The position numbers were made by a program, and so were the translations under genes. This document shows, piece by piece, positions 35,872 through 45,613 of a stretch of 64,000 nucleotides of DNA. The DNA comes from Sphingobacterium sp. UBA7855 (lineage in GTDB: Bacteria > Bacteroidota > Bacteroidia > Sphingobacteriales > Sphingobacteriaceae), in NCBI GenBank assembly GCA_002500745.1, contig DLST01000010.1, forward strand, positions 434,001 through 498,000, given 5' to 3'. The notes below the pieces were generated by a model. That model was not told the origin of the DNA, did no database searches, and worked only from the letters and a program-made list of their open reading frames with translations. Position 1 is the first letter of the stretch; the number at the start of each line of letters is the position of its first letter.

Positions 35872-38085
35872 ATGAAGATCGCTTATATAAGTACCTATTT
35901 ACCGAAAGAATGTGGTATTGCCACCTTTACATCAGATTTGTTGCAGGCTGTTTCGCTGCATAATGAGGAATTGACACAACATGTTTTTGCTGTTGCGGAC
36001 CGGGATTATGTATATCCCAATGAAGTTGTTTTCCAAATAGACCAACATGCTCAGCTGTCGTATATCGAAGCGGCCAACTATATTAATGAAAACGGTTACG
36101 ATTGTGTGATATTGGAGCACGAGTACGGTATCTTTGGTGGTAATAGCGGGATGTATATCTTATCCTTGATCAATGCACTGCATATTCCATTACTGGTTAA
36201 TTTTCACACCATCCTGGAAAAGCCGAATGTCGATGAGAAAGCTATTCTTATTGAAATTGTTAAGCGGGCTTCGATTGTTACTGTGATGAGCAATTATGCG
36301 ATAACATTACTCAAAAATATTTATAGGGTCAATACGACAAAAGTTGTATTAATACATCACGGAGTGCCAGAATTTACCTTGGATCATGAACTTGCAAAGT
36401 TTAAAAAAGGCCTGTCAGGGAAGAAGGTTCTGTTAACTTTTGGTTTTTTGGGACGAAATAAGGGTATTGAAATGGTGATTGAATCTCTACCCGAAGTGGT
36501 CAAAAATGAGCCTGATCTAGTATACCTCATCGTTGGTAAAACACACCCGAATGTATTGGCGCATTCGGGGGAGGAATATCGGGAGTATCTCGGCAGTCTA
36601 GTAGAAGCCTACCATTTGGAGGAACATGTCCGATTTGTTAATTCCTTCGTCAGCCAGTCCGATCTTGTCGAGTATCTATGCGCCTGCGACGTCTATGTCA
36701 CTCCTTATATTAACGAGGCGCAGATTACCAGTGGGACATTATCGTATGCCATCGGAGCGGGAGCAGCGGTAGTGTCTACTCCTTATTGGCATGCCAAGGA
36801 ATTGCTTGCCGATGGAAGAGGAGTACTGGTTGAATTTAAAAATTCAGCCGGAATGGCTGAAGTGCTTAAAAATCTGTTCTCAAATTTAGATTATCGCACC
36901 ACATTGAGAGAAAATGCGAGCGCGTTCGGAAGAGAGTTAACCTGGAAAAATATAGGCCTTCGTTATACGCGGGTTTTGGAAAGAATCATTCCAACCTCCG
37001 ACAGCCTGAAAGAAAATGTAGCCTTTACAAAAGATGAAATGCCCAAATTCAGTTGGAAGCATATTGATCGACTTACTAATCAAGTCGGTATCTTGCAGCA
37101 TGCAACGTATTCACTGCCAAACTACAAAGAAGGCTACTGCATCGACGATAATGCCAGAGCACTTCTACTCACCTTATTGGCTCAAGATGATTTTGCTGAT
37201 AAGAAGTTAGATCGTCGTATCTCCACTTACCTCAGTTATATCTATTATCACCAGCGCGAAGATGGACTATTTCATAATTTTATGGATTTCCAGCATAATT
37301 TTCTCGATGACGTTGGTTCGGAAGATTCTTTTGGGCGGACAATATGGGCCTTGGGCGTACTTCTTCGTAAAACTGAATTGACTAGCTACTATCAATTGGG
37401 ACGCGAATTATTTTTTAGAGCTGTGCCAAATTTCAGTCAGTTGCGCTCCATCCGTGCGATAGCATATACCGTATTGGGAATTGCAGAATATTTGCATGAC
37501 CAATCCAACGATGAAGTAATGATAGAGTTGATGCGTACTCTTATTGGTAAGTTGGTGTGGGAATATGACGCCAGTTCTGATGAACATTGGCAATGGTTTG
37601 AATCAGTATTGACTTATGACAATGCGATATTGCCCTATGCGTTGTTGGCCGCAAGTTCATTTTTAAACGATGATAAAATAAAACATTTAGGACTATCTAC
37701 ACTCAAATTTCTCGAAAGCATAACCATACAAAATGGCACGCTTTCATTGGTTGGAAATCAGGAATGGGCCAAGCAAGGCAAGCATATCAGCAAATTTGGC
37801 CAGCAGCCTCTTGATGTAACGGCGATGGTATTTATGTATCGCGAAGCATTTAAACTGACGAAGAAGAAAATCTATTTTAACCGAATGATTGCCTCGTTTC
37901 GCTGGTTTTTGGGAGAAAATGATCTTCGTCTTGGACTTTATGACGAGGAGACCAAGGGTTGTTGCGATGGTTTGGAATCGTATGGCATCAATAGAAACCA
38001 AGGGGCTGAAAGCACCCTGTGTTTCTATTTAGCTTATATTGAAGTATATCGTGCTTTTAAAGATACCGATCAGGGTTTAAGATAG
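35872..38085 (+). CDS. GT4 glycosyltransferase fused to an (alpha/alpha)-barrel-like domain
   Basis: A 737-residue cytosolic protein. The first half (about 1-380) is a GT-B, family 4 transferase: YISTYLPKECGIATFTSDLL, the donor-site region LGRNKGIEMVIESL, and EAQITSGTLSYAIGAGAAVV. The second half (about 395-735) is helical with EGYCIDDNARALLLTLLA, DVGSEDSFGRTIWALG and GINRNQGAESTLCFYLAYIE, like an (alpha/alpha)6 barrel of epimerase or glycosidase type. Neither donor nor acceptor can be named; mannosyl transfer is a guess from the GH130 neighbour. Its 3' end overlaps the convergent GH130 gene by 29 bases. Confidence 0.85.
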   Translation: MKIAYISTYLPKECGIATFTSDLLQAVSLHNEELTQHVFAVADRDYVYPNEVVFQIDQHAQLSYIEAANYINENGYDCVILEHEYGIFGGNSGMYILSLINALHIPLLVNFHTILEKPNVDEKAILIEIVKRASIVTVMSNYAITLLKNIYRVNTTKVVLIHHGVPEFTLDHELAKFKKGLSGKKVLLTFGFLGRNKGIEMVIESLPEVVKNEPDLVYLIVGKTHPNVLAHSGEEYREYLGSLVEAYHLEEHVRFVNSFVSQSDLVEYLCACDVYVTPYINEAQITSGTLSYAIGAGAAVVSTPYWHAKELLADGRGVLVEFKNSAGMAEVLKNLFSNLDYRTTLRENASAFGRELTWKNIGLRYTRVLERIIPTSDSLKENVAFTKDEMPKFSWKHIDRLTNQVGILQHATYSLPNYKEGYCIDDNARALLLTLLAQDDFADKKLDRRISTYLSYIYYHQREDGLFHNFMDFQHNFLDDVGSEDSFGRTIWALGVLLRKTELTSYYQLGRELFFRAVPNFSQLRSIRAIAYTVLGIAEYLHDQSNDEVMIELMRTLIGKLVWEYDASSDEHWQWFESVLTYDNAILPYALLAASSFLNDDKIKHLGLSTLKFLESITIQNGTLSLVGNQEWAKQGKHISKFGQQPLDVTAMVFMYREAFKLTKKKIYFNRMIASFRWFLGENDLRLGLYDEETKGCCDGLESYGINRNQGAESTLCFYLAYIEVYRAFKDTDQGLR

Positions 38086-39541
38086 CGAGTAGTAAATCTT
38101 CGAGTTTGATAGTTGCGTAAGTGGACTCATAATCAGACATTGCATACGGTAAAATGAGGTAGTCATTGTGTACAATCGCTCCACAAGAATAAATGACGTT
38201 AGGTACGTATCCTTCTCGTTCTTCATCATTTGGTGTCATCAAGGGGCTATGTAGGCGACCAATTTCAACATGGGGGTTATCCAGATCCAAAAGGGAGGCC
38301 CCCAAAACATACTCACGCATTGGCCCTACGGCATGGGTAAGGATCAGCCAGCCATATTGTGTTTCTATTGGCGACCCGCAATTACCAATCTGCACAAATT
38401 CGTATGGATATTCGGGCTCTTGAATGCGGATTGCCGTTTCCTGCCATATATTAATATTATTAGAGTAAGCAATATAATTGTTCTCACCGTCGATGCGGCA
38501 GAGCATGGCATATCGTCCGTTTATTTTTCGTGGAAATAATGCGGCACCCTTATTGGCGATTTCACCATAGATAGGTTTCACTTTAAAATGGTAAAAATCT
38601 TTTGTGGTCAATAGCTTAGGGAGAATGCTAAATCCGTCATAGGCGGTATAGGTTGCATAATATACGCTCTCACCCTTCTCATCTTTGAACTGCACAAACC
38701 GGGCATCTTCAATACCTCTTTTTTCGGTGTCAGCGAGCGGAAATATCACGCGTTCTGAAATAGAAGTGTCCCAGGAGAATGTCATTTCATAATGCGAGGA
38801 AGCGAGCCAGAATGCCTGCTGTAAAAATGTCACATTTTCAAGGTTTTCCTCGCTATCATGGCGCACTTCATCAATATACCGCTTCAATTCCTCGTAAGTA
38901 AAGGTATCTGTCAGTTTTGCCTCCAGTTTAGACTTTACTTCAGTGGGATCGGCATGTAACTCATTCATTTTCTTTAAGAAAGATTCTTTATGATAACGAT
39001 GATTTTTGACCTGAATAGGTTTGTCCAATAAACTACCGACATAGTCAATATGAATATTATTGTTAACATCCAATGTGCCCGAGCGAAAAACGATGGAAGA
39101 GACATGGCCTTCGCCAGTGGCCCTGAAACTTAGAATAACACGTTTTTCCCCTTTAAACAATTCTGTCTGGTCCGGATGTTCTATTATGGACGGATTGAAC
39201 AACGCCGCAGACTCTATCGAATACTCCATGGTAAAGTAAGAGCCAATCAGTAACTTGTCAATATGACTTAGTTTCTCTTTTGAAAAAGGAATCTTTGCTA
39301 ATAAGTGGCTTACCCGGTCAAAATTTCGTTCAAAGATATGAACAATGCTCCGATGCCTTTTCGTATAGCTCCGCAGGACCTGCCCAAAGACTTCTTTCCG
39401 CTGCGATTCTTTAAGGGATAAGATGCGTTTAATGACTTTGATTGTGCGATCATCTCCTAAAAAAAAGAAACGTGCTAGCACTCTTTTTTTATCTGGCTTA
39501 AAGTAAATATCTTTTCGTTCAACTTGTACTGGTTTATGCAT
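38057..39541 (-). CDS. GH130 family glycoside phosphorylase/hydrolase
   Basis: A 494-residue five-bladed beta-propeller of family 130, which acts on beta-mannosides either by phosphorolysis or hydrolysis. Supporting stretches are AALFNPSIIEHP, ILSFRATGEGHVSSIVFRSG, GIEDARFVQF and NKGAALFPRKINGRYAMLCR, followed by IGNCGSPIETQYGWLILTHA and YVPNVIYSCGAIVHNDYLIL. The catalytic Asp is probably in GIEDAR. The long N-terminal helical region (1-110) is typical of the larger subfamily. Hydrolase versus phosphorylase cannot be decided by eye. It is convergent with and overlaps the GT4 gene. Confidence 0.88.
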   Translation of the reverse strand: MHKPVQVERKDIYFKPDKKRVLARFFFLGDDRTIKVIKRILSLKESQRKEVFGQVLRSYTKRHRSIVHIFERNFDRVSHLLAKIPFSKEKLSHIDKLLIGSYFTMEYSIESAALFNPSIIEHPDQTELFKGEKRVILSFRATGEGHVSSIVFRSGTLDVNNNIHIDYVGSLLDKPIQVKNHRYHKESFLKKMNELHADPTEVKSKLEAKLTDTFTYEELKRYIDEVRHDSEENLENVTFLQQAFWLASSHYEMTFSWDTSISERVIFPLADTEKRGIEDARFVQFKDEKGESVYYATYTAYDGFSILPKLLTTKDFYHFKVKPIYGEIANKGAALFPRKINGRYAMLCRIDGENNYIAYSNNINIWQETAIRIQEPEYPYEFVQIGNCGSPIETQYGWLILTHAVGPMREYVLGASLLDLDNPHVEIGRLHSPLMTPNDEEREGYVPNVIYSCGAIVHNDYLILPYAMSDYESTYATIKLEDLLLAILNPDRYL

Positions 39542-39640
39542 AATATTATGTTCATGTTTACATCCTTATTAGAACGAATGGCGCCTGTCTTTTGTTTTTA
39601 TTCCCAGTCAATAATCAAAGGATATCTGATAAAAATCGAG

Positions 39641-39648
39641 TACCTTTG
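39641..39648 (+). promoter_or_regulatory. -7 promoter box of pepD
   Basis: TACCTTTG fits TAnnTTTG, 20 bases before the ATG at 39669. A good -33 element was not found. Confidence 0.45.
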
Positions 39649-39668
39649 GCTTAGGAAAATTTTAAGAT

Positions 39669-41141
39669 ATGATTGAAAATAGTTTAGATACGTTAGAGCC
39701 GAAAGCAATTTGGAGGAATTTCTCTGCGCTAAATGGGGTGCCAAGAGCTTCAAAGAAAGAAGCACGCGTAATTGCTTTTATGGTAGACTTTGGAAAATCA
39801 CTAGGGTTGGCGACGAGCGTAGATGAGATTGGAAATGTGCTTATTAAAAAGCCCGCTACTAAAGGAATGGAAAATCGTAAAACGATTGTATTGCAGTCGC
39901 ATTTAGATATGGTCCACCAAAAAAACAACGATACTGTTTTTGATTTCGATACCGAAGGTATAAATATGTATGTGGATGGTGACTGGGTAAAAGCAGACGG
40001 CACCACTTTAGGCGCGGATAATGGTCTTGGCGTCGCGACAATCATGTCGATTTTGGAATCATCTGCTATTGTGCACCCAGCTATTGAAGCTTTATTTACC
40101 GTTGATGAAGAGACCGGAATGACAGGAGCGTTAGGATTAAAAGGTGGCGTGCTTTCGGGCGAAATCCTGTTAAATTTAGATACCGAAAATGACAGCGAGA
40201 TTGATATTGGCTGTGCAGGAGGGATTGATGTAACGGCAACACAGTCGTATAGTGCAGAACCTTGTCCTTTTGACATGCTATCATTTGAACTTACGGTGAA
40301 AGGACTGCATGGAGGACACTCCGGAATGGATATCCATAAAGGTTTCGCGAATGCAAATAAGGTGATGAACCGCTTGCTCTATAAAGCTTATCAGCAGTAT
40401 GGGCTTCGAATTGCGTCGCTTTTAGGCGGAAGCCTCCGCAATGCTATTCCGAGAGAAAGCGTTGCTAAGGTGGTTGTTGTCAAGGATAAGGCAAGCAGCT
40501 TTGTTCAGAATCTGACTCAATTGGCGCAGGATATTAAAATGGAATTTGCCACAACGGAACCGGCTATGGAAATTGTCGTAAAGCAAACTGATGCTGCTTA
40601 TGCAACAGTAGTTCCAGTAAACGTGCAGGAAAACCTGATCAACAGTGTTTATGCAGCCTTGAATGGAGTATACCGTGTGAGTGCCGATTTTGAAGACCTA
40701 GTAGAAACCTCCAATAATATTGCTAAAGTTGAAGTCGGAGGCGAAAAGGTTTCCATCAAATGTTTAACGAGATCTTCTGTCGAAACATCTAAATTTGATT
40801 TAGCCCAATCTTTGCAGGCTGCATTCGAACACGGTAATTTTAAGGTTGATTTTTCGGGTAATTACCCCGGATGGGCCCCTAATCCGAATTCTGAAATTTT
40901 GGAAGTTCTAAAATCCATTTACACGGTACAACACGGTGAAGCGCCAGAAGTCGTAGCCTGTCACGCTGGACTTGAGTGTGGTATTTTGGGTACAAACTAC
41001 CCTGGAATGGATATGATTTCCTTTGGTCCCACAATCTTAGGAGCACATTCGCCAGCAGAGCGCGTCTCCATTTCTTCCGTGCAGAAGTTTTGGAGGTTTA
41101 TCCTCGAAATTCTTAAAGAGATTCCGAAAAAGCAAAGTTAA
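39669..41141 (+). CDS. pepD: Aminoacyl-histidine dipeptidase (peptidase D, M20 family)
   Basis: A cytosolic dinuclear zinc peptidase with broad dipeptide range including Xaa-His. The 490 residues carry VLQSHLDMVHQKN (first metal His), TTLGADNGLGVATIM (bridging Asp), FTVDEETGMTGALGL (catalytic Glu), the dimerisation domain with LHGGHSGMDIHKG, and VVACHAGLECGIL near the C-terminus. It could feed on dipeptides together with the M19 dipeptidase downstream, though a terminator-like hairpin separates them. Confidence 0.95.
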   Translation: MIENSLDTLEPKAIWRNFSALNGVPRASKKEARVIAFMVDFGKSLGLATSVDEIGNVLIKKPATKGMENRKTIVLQSHLDMVHQKNNDTVFDFDTEGINMYVDGDWVKADGTTLGADNGLGVATIMSILESSAIVHPAIEALFTVDEETGMTGALGLKGGVLSGEILLNLDTENDSEIDIGCAGGIDVTATQSYSAEPCPFDMLSFELTVKGLHGGHSGMDIHKGFANANKVMNRLLYKAYQQYGLRIASLLGGSLRNAIPRESVAKVVVVKDKASSFVQNLTQLAQDIKMEFATTEPAMEIVVKQTDAAYATVVPVNVQENLINSVYAALNGVYRVSADFEDLVETSNNIAKVEVGGEKVSIKCLTRSSVETSKFDLAQSLQAAFEHGNFKVDFSGNYPGWAPNPNSEILEVLKSIYTVQHGEAPEVVACHAGLECGILGTNYPGMDMISFGPTILGAHSPAERVSISSVQKFWRFILEILKEIPKKQS

Positions 41142-41202
41142 ATAACAGCATCCTTAGTCCTTGACAGATAGTTGATAAAATACGGCAATAGATCATGAAA
41201 AA

Positions 41203-41240
41203 AGAAAGGTATGGTAATAAGCCATACCTTTCTGCTTTAT
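41203..41240 (+). terminator. Terminator after pepD
   Basis: AGAAAGGTATGG pairs perfectly with CCATACCTTTCT. The T tract is broken (GCTTTAT). Confidence 0.65.
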
Positions 41241-41362
41241 ACTAATTTTTCTTTTTTTAAGAAAAAATGAAAAAATATCCTTACTTTGAAATTGAAAAAA
41301 CGATTTACTAGACCAAAATAATATGTAATCTCTGCATTTGAGAGAATCCTAATTATGATATA

Positions 41363-42691
41363 ATGACTATACTCCTCATTGTAATCAGCATTTGTTTGCT
41401 TATCCTTTGCATAACTTATTTTAAGATCAATGCCTTTCTCGCTTTTTTAGTTGTTACCCTACTCAGCGGACTTTGTTTGGGTATTCCACCGGCACAGTTG
41501 GTGGGTACAGTTGAAAAAGGTGTTGCAGGCGTCATGGGAAGCCTAACTTTAATCATTGTTTTGGGCGCAATGTTGGGGAAAATTGTTGCTGAAAGTGGGG
41601 CCGCTGAGATAATTGCTGAGCAAATGGTCCGCCTGATGGGAGAGCGATACTTGCAGTGGGGGCTTATGTTGACGGGTTTTATCGTTGGAATACCGCTATT
41701 TTATGGAATCGGATTTGTCTTATTAGTCCCCTTGATATTTTCGATTTCCTACCGCTATAAGTTGCCGACAGTATATATCGGATTACCGATGCTGGCAGCC
41801 CTGTCTGTGACACATGGCTTTATTCCGCCGCATCCTTCCCCGGTTGCATTAGTTGCTCTGTTTCACGCTGATATGGGACTGACACTTATCTATGGTCTTT
41901 TGATCGCCATACCCGCTATTATTTTGGGTGGGCCAATTTTTGGAAGAAGCCTCAAAAATATACGGGCAAGTCAGGAATCAATTTTCCGCGAGAAAGATCA
42001 TTCGGAGTCAGCGCAGTATCCGCGCCCGACAGTGGGGGTAAGTCTGGCCGTTGCCTTGCTGCCGGTATTGCTCATTGTCTTATTTACATTGCTTCCTTAT
42101 TGCTATCATACAAGCAATATAGTGCTGCAGGAGGGATTGAAATTCGTCGGTAACCCTACCGTTGTTATGGTTATTGCGGTCGGTGTAGCAACCTATTTAT
42201 TAGGATTGAAATTGGGGCGATCGATGGCCAATGTGATGAAAATCTATGAATCTGCAGTGAAAGATATTGCCATGATCCTACTGATTATCGCTGGCTCGGG
42301 AATCTTTAAACAGGTGATGGAGGATAGTGGTGTGAGTCTATTATTGGCCAATACCCTGCAGCAGCTGTCGATTTCACCGCTACTATTGGCTTGGTTAATT
42401 ACAGCTGTTATCAGAGGTTGTGTCGGCTCGGCCACAGTAGCCGCTTTAACGGCCGCTGGTGTGCTGCTACCGATTGTTACAGGGGGAAAAGTGGATCCCA
42501 ACCTTATGGTGTTGGCGATAGGAGCCGGCAGTTTGATGTTTTCCCATGTTAATGATGCCGGATTTTGGCTATTTAAAGAGTACTTTGGACTTAGCATAAC
42601 GGATACCTTATTTTCCTGGTCCATCATGGAGGCGATTGTTTCCATTGTTGGGCTGCTTGCTGTTTTACTATTGCAATTAATTTTATATTAG
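41363..42691 (+). CDS. GntP-family permease (gluconate or D-serine type)
   Basis: A 442-residue inner-membrane H+ symporter with about 12 helices. GntP-family signatures are KGVAGVMGSLTLIIVLGAML, HGFIPPHPSPVALVAL, and ITAVIRGCVGSATVAALTAA near the C-terminus. The family covers gluconate (GntT), D-serine (DsdX) and related acids. Because the next genes handle D-amino acids and dipeptides, a D-amino-acid substrate is inferred rather than gluconate. It starts the cluster and ends 30 bases before RidA. Confidence 0.9.
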   Translation: MTILLIVISICLLILCITYFKINAFLAFLVVTLLSGLCLGIPPAQLVGTVEKGVAGVMGSLTLIIVLGAMLGKIVAESGAAEIIAEQMVRLMGERYLQWGLMLTGFIVGIPLFYGIGFVLLVPLIFSISYRYKLPTVYIGLPMLAALSVTHGFIPPHPSPVALVALFHADMGLTLIYGLLIAIPAIILGGPIFGRSLKNIRASQESIFREKDHSESAQYPRPTVGVSLAVALLPVLLIVLFTLLPYCYHTSNIVLQEGLKFVGNPTVVMVIAVGVATYLLGLKLGRSMANVMKIYESAVKDIAMILLIIAGSGIFKQVMEDSGVSLLLANTLQQLSISPLLLAWLITAVIRGCVGSATVAALTAAGVLLPIVTGGKVDPNLMVLAIGAGSLMFSHVNDAGFWLFKEYFGLSITDTLFSWSIMEAIVSIVGLLAVLLLQLILY

Positions 42692-42721
42692 CTATTATTT
42701 TAAACTTTAAAATCGTTAAAG

Positions 42722-43186
42722 ATGTACAACGCAGATGAACAATTCGAAAAATTAGGTTTGACATTCCCACCAGCACCGGCACCTAAAGGTGTCTATAAAC
42801 CATACGTCATTGACGGCAAGTACCTGTATCTTTCTGGTCATGGTCCTGTACAAGATGATGCTACATTAATTATCGGTCGAATTGGAAGTGATATCAGTCC
42901 TGAAGAAGGCAAACTTGCGGCGAGACAAGTTGGTCTAACTATGTTGTCGACCATTAAAACCAACTTGGGCTCATTAAACAAAATCAAGCGTGTGATCAAG
43001 GTATTGGGTATGGTCAACTGTACCTCGGATTTTCTTTATCATCCAGGCGTAATTAACGGCTGTAGTGAGCTATTCGCTGCGGTTTGGGGAGAAGAGAATG
43101 GTATTGGAACACGTAGTGCAGTTGGATTTGGTTCTTTGCCCGATAATATTCCCGTAGAAATCGAAGCATTATTTGAGTTATACTAA
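42722..43186 (+). CDS. RidA-family protein (YjgF, larger subgroup)
   Basis: A 154-residue trimeric enamine/imine deaminase-fold protein. Relevant parts are YVIDGKYLYLSGHGPVQDD, ARQVGLTMLSTIKTNLGSLN, VIKVLGMVNCTSDFLYHPGV, and GTRSAVGFGSLPDNIPVEIE with the conserved Arg. RidA relatives remove reactive 2-aminoacrylate made by PLP dehydratases, which suits the PLP enzyme gene that begins 10 bases downstream. Confidence 0.92.
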   Translation: MYNADEQFEKLGLTFPPAPAPKGVYKPYVIDGKYLYLSGHGPVQDDATLIIGRIGSDISPEEGKLAARQVGLTMLSTIKTNLGSLNKIKRVIKVLGMVNCTSDFLYHPGVINGCSELFAAVWGEENGIGTRSAVGFGSLPDNIPVEIEALFELY

Positions 43187-43196
43187 TCGGAATTGT

Positions 43197-44303
43197 ATGG
43201 AAACTTGGTGCCATATACATGATGTCGATGAGGTCGATTCGCCAGCTTTGCTGGTCTACCCTGATCGCATTGTCAAGAACATAGATCGCGCTTTACATAT
43301 TGTGCATGGGCGGGCTGATCGATTGCGGCCGCATATCAAAACGAACAAGTGTCGGGAAGTATGCCAACTGATGATGGATAAGGGGATTACAAAGTTTAAG
43401 TGTGCAACTATTGCAGAAGCTGAACTATTGGGTGTTATCGGTGCAAAAGATGTTTTGCTGGCATACCAGCTCGTAGGGCCAAAGATAGATCGTTTTTTGA
43501 ATCTTGTAACCGCCTTTCCAGAGACACATTTTGCCTGTCTTGTGGATCATGTCGATGCAGCACAGGAGATTTCAAAGCGTAGTCTGTCGAAAGGCTTACG
43601 CAGCGCTGTTTATCTCGATGTTAATATTGGCATGGGCCGTACAGGAGTAGCTTTAGAAGGTATTGAGCGTCTCATTATGGATATCCATCTTTTGGAAGGT
43701 ATTCAGTTGGTAGGTGTGCATGGTTATGACGGTCATATTCATGACAAAGATTATAAACTTCGCGAAAAGCAATCCCAACATTCGTATAGTATACTCGAAA
43801 CCGCCTATCTTATGGCGCAGGGGTCTACTTCTAAACCGTTGACTAAAGTTATTGGCGGTTCGCCAAGTTTCCCTTTTCATGCCGAACGAAGCGATGTAGA
43901 ATGCAGCCCCGGAACGTTTGTGTTTTGGGATTTCGGCTATGCCGAAAATTACGAAGAACAGGATTTTATGCTTGCGGCGATACTTCTGACGCGTGTCGTC
44001 TCGATTGTTGATCACAAGCACCTTTGTTTGGATCTGGGGTATAAATCAGTTGCATGTGAATCGCCGCAGCCCCGCGTCAAGTTTTTCGATCCCCGTATAG
44101 GCGAAATAAAAATGCAGAGTGAAGAGCATTTGGTTGTTGAAGTTTCCAATACTGCACAATTTAATATCGGCGATGCCCTTTATGCCGTGCCAAGGCATAT
44201 CTGTCCGACAGTAGCTTGTTATGGCGAACTTCAAGTTGTCCATGAACGGCAGGCAGATCAAATTTGGACTGTTTATGCGCGAAATAAAAAAATAAATTAT
44301 TGA
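43197..44303 (+). CDS. D-threonine aldolase / D-serine dehydratase-like PLP enzyme
   Basis: A 368-residue fold-type III PLP enzyme (alanine-racemase-like N-domain plus DSD1-type beta-domain). VDSPALLVYPDRIVKNIDRA and RLRPHIKTNKCREVCQLMM (PLP Lys in HIKTNK) open it. YLDVNIGMGRTGVALE, HGYDGHIHD and GGSPSFPFHAE follow, then ECSPGTFVFWDFG. It would act on D-threonine or related 3-hydroxy D-amino acids as aldolase or dehydratase. The ATG at 43197 is chosen over an upstream TTG inside the RidA gene. The next ORF starts one base after its stop. Confidence 0.9.
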   Translation: METWCHIHDVDEVDSPALLVYPDRIVKNIDRALHIVHGRADRLRPHIKTNKCREVCQLMMDKGITKFKCATIAEAELLGVIGAKDVLLAYQLVGPKIDRFLNLVTAFPETHFACLVDHVDAAQEISKRSLSKGLRSAVYLDVNIGMGRTGVALEGIERLIMDIHLLEGIQLVGVHGYDGHIHDKDYKLREKQSQHSYSILETAYLMAQGSTSKPLTKVIGGSPSFPFHAERSDVECSPGTFVFWDFGYAENYEEQDFMLAAILLTRVVSIVDHKHLCLDLGYKSVACESPQPRVKFFDPRIGEIKMQSEEHLVVEVSNTAQFNIGDALYAVPRHICPTVACYGELQVVHERQADQIWTVYARNKKINY

Positions 44304-44304
44304 T

Positions 44305-45399
44305 ATGTACGAATTTGAAATGCCATTTCTGGTCGATGCACATTTGGATTTGAGTATGAACGCCATGGAATGGAATCGGGATCTTCGGTTGCCGATTACT
44401 GAACTGAACCGTAGGGAAAAGGGGATGTATGACAAGCCCGATCGGGCTAAGGCGACAGTCACTTTTGACGAATTGCGTCGTGGTCATATTGGTTTGGTTG
44501 TTGCGACACAAATCGCCCGTTTTGTAAAACCCGAGAGTGCTTTGCCAGGCTGGTACTCGCCGGAACAAGCATGGGCACAAACACAAGGGCAGCTTGCATG
44601 GTATAAAGCAATGGAAGCCGATGGACAAATGAAAATGATCTGTACAAAAACTGATCTGGACCAACATTTGGCGCTCTGGTCAGATGATGGCGATCATGCC
44701 GATAAGCCAATCGGGTACCTGCTGAGTCTGGAAGGTGCCGATTCCATTGTAGATATCAGCTATCTCGAAACAGCCTATAACTATGGTTTAAGAGCGATTG
44801 GACCAGCACATTACGGACCGGGTCGATATGCCAATGGGACAGACTCGTCGGGTAAGCTTAATGAGCAGGGAATAAGGTTATTGGAAGAAATGGAGCGATT
44901 GGGGATGATATTGGACGCGACACACCTGAATGATGATGCTTTTTGGGATGCTGTCCAACGCTATCAGGGTGCGATTTGGGCCAGCCATAATAACTGTCGC
45001 AAGTTTGTGGACCATAACAGGCAGTTCAGTGATGAAATGATCAAGGCTCTTGTAAAGAAAAAAGCAGTGATCGGGGTAGCGCTCGATGCTTGGATGATGG
45101 TGCCGAATTGGGTCCGCGGTGTATCCGATCCTAAAACAAGCAATTGCTCCATGAATATCATGGCCAACAATATTGATCATATTTGTCAATTGGCAGGAAA
45201 TGTCGATCATGTTGGCGTGGGCAGCGACTTAGACGGCGCATTTGGCCGTGAACAGTGTCCTTATGATCTGGAAACGATTGCTGATATCCAAAAAGTATTT
45301 GGCATCTTGTCAAAAAGGGGGTATAATAACACCGATCTTGAAAAGATTGCCAGCAAGAACTGGCTTAATTTTATGCGAGATGCATTGCCCGAATCTTAA
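44305..45399 (+). CDS. Membrane dipeptidase-like enzyme (family M19)
   Basis: A 364-residue zinc dipeptidase related to renal dipeptidase, a family able to cleave dipeptides with a C-terminal D-residue. FLVDAHLDLSMNAMEWNRDL supplies the metal site (DAHLDL), YLLSLEGADSIVD the bridging Glu, LDATHLND and WASHNNCRKFVD metal His residues, and VDHVGVGSDLDGAFG the final motif. No signal peptide is seen, so it is probably cytosolic. It overlaps nothing but directly follows the PLP gene. Confidence 0.92.
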   Translation: MYEFEMPFLVDAHLDLSMNAMEWNRDLRLPITELNRREKGMYDKPDRAKATVTFDELRRGHIGLVVATQIARFVKPESALPGWYSPEQAWAQTQGQLAWYKAMEADGQMKMICTKTDLDQHLALWSDDGDHADKPIGYLLSLEGADSIVDISYLETAYNYGLRAIGPAHYGPGRYANGTDSSGKLNEQGIRLLEEMERLGMILDATHLNDDAFWDAVQRYQGAIWASHNNCRKFVDHNRQFSDEMIKALVKKKAVIGVALDAWMMVPNWVRGVSDPKTSNCSMNIMANNIDHICQLAGNVDHVGVGSDLDGAFGREQCPYDLETIADIQKVFGILSKRGYNNTDLEKIASKNWLNFMRDALPES

Positions 45400-45613
45400 G
45401 AATAAAATAGAGTTCTATTTGAGCTTGTATAGAGCAATGACAACCGAAGACAATAGCCTGATTAATCGATAGTCACTCGAGGACAACGAGCGCGTTACTT
45501 CAGTAATCATGTCTCTCTATATTGTTTTGAATATCAATAATATAAGGTGTCTATGTGGTCATTTAAAACCGATGAAATAAATCAAAACAAACACCTCCAA
45601 CACCAATTAATAG

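Noticed and set aside
41203..41362. Riboswitch upstream of the GntP permease
   Set aside because: The only structure is the pepD terminator-like hairpin; no known aptamer pattern fits.
44046..45210. Several long minus-strand ORFs opposite the PLP enzyme and M19 genes
   Set aside because: They are antisense shadows of two clearly identified genes.
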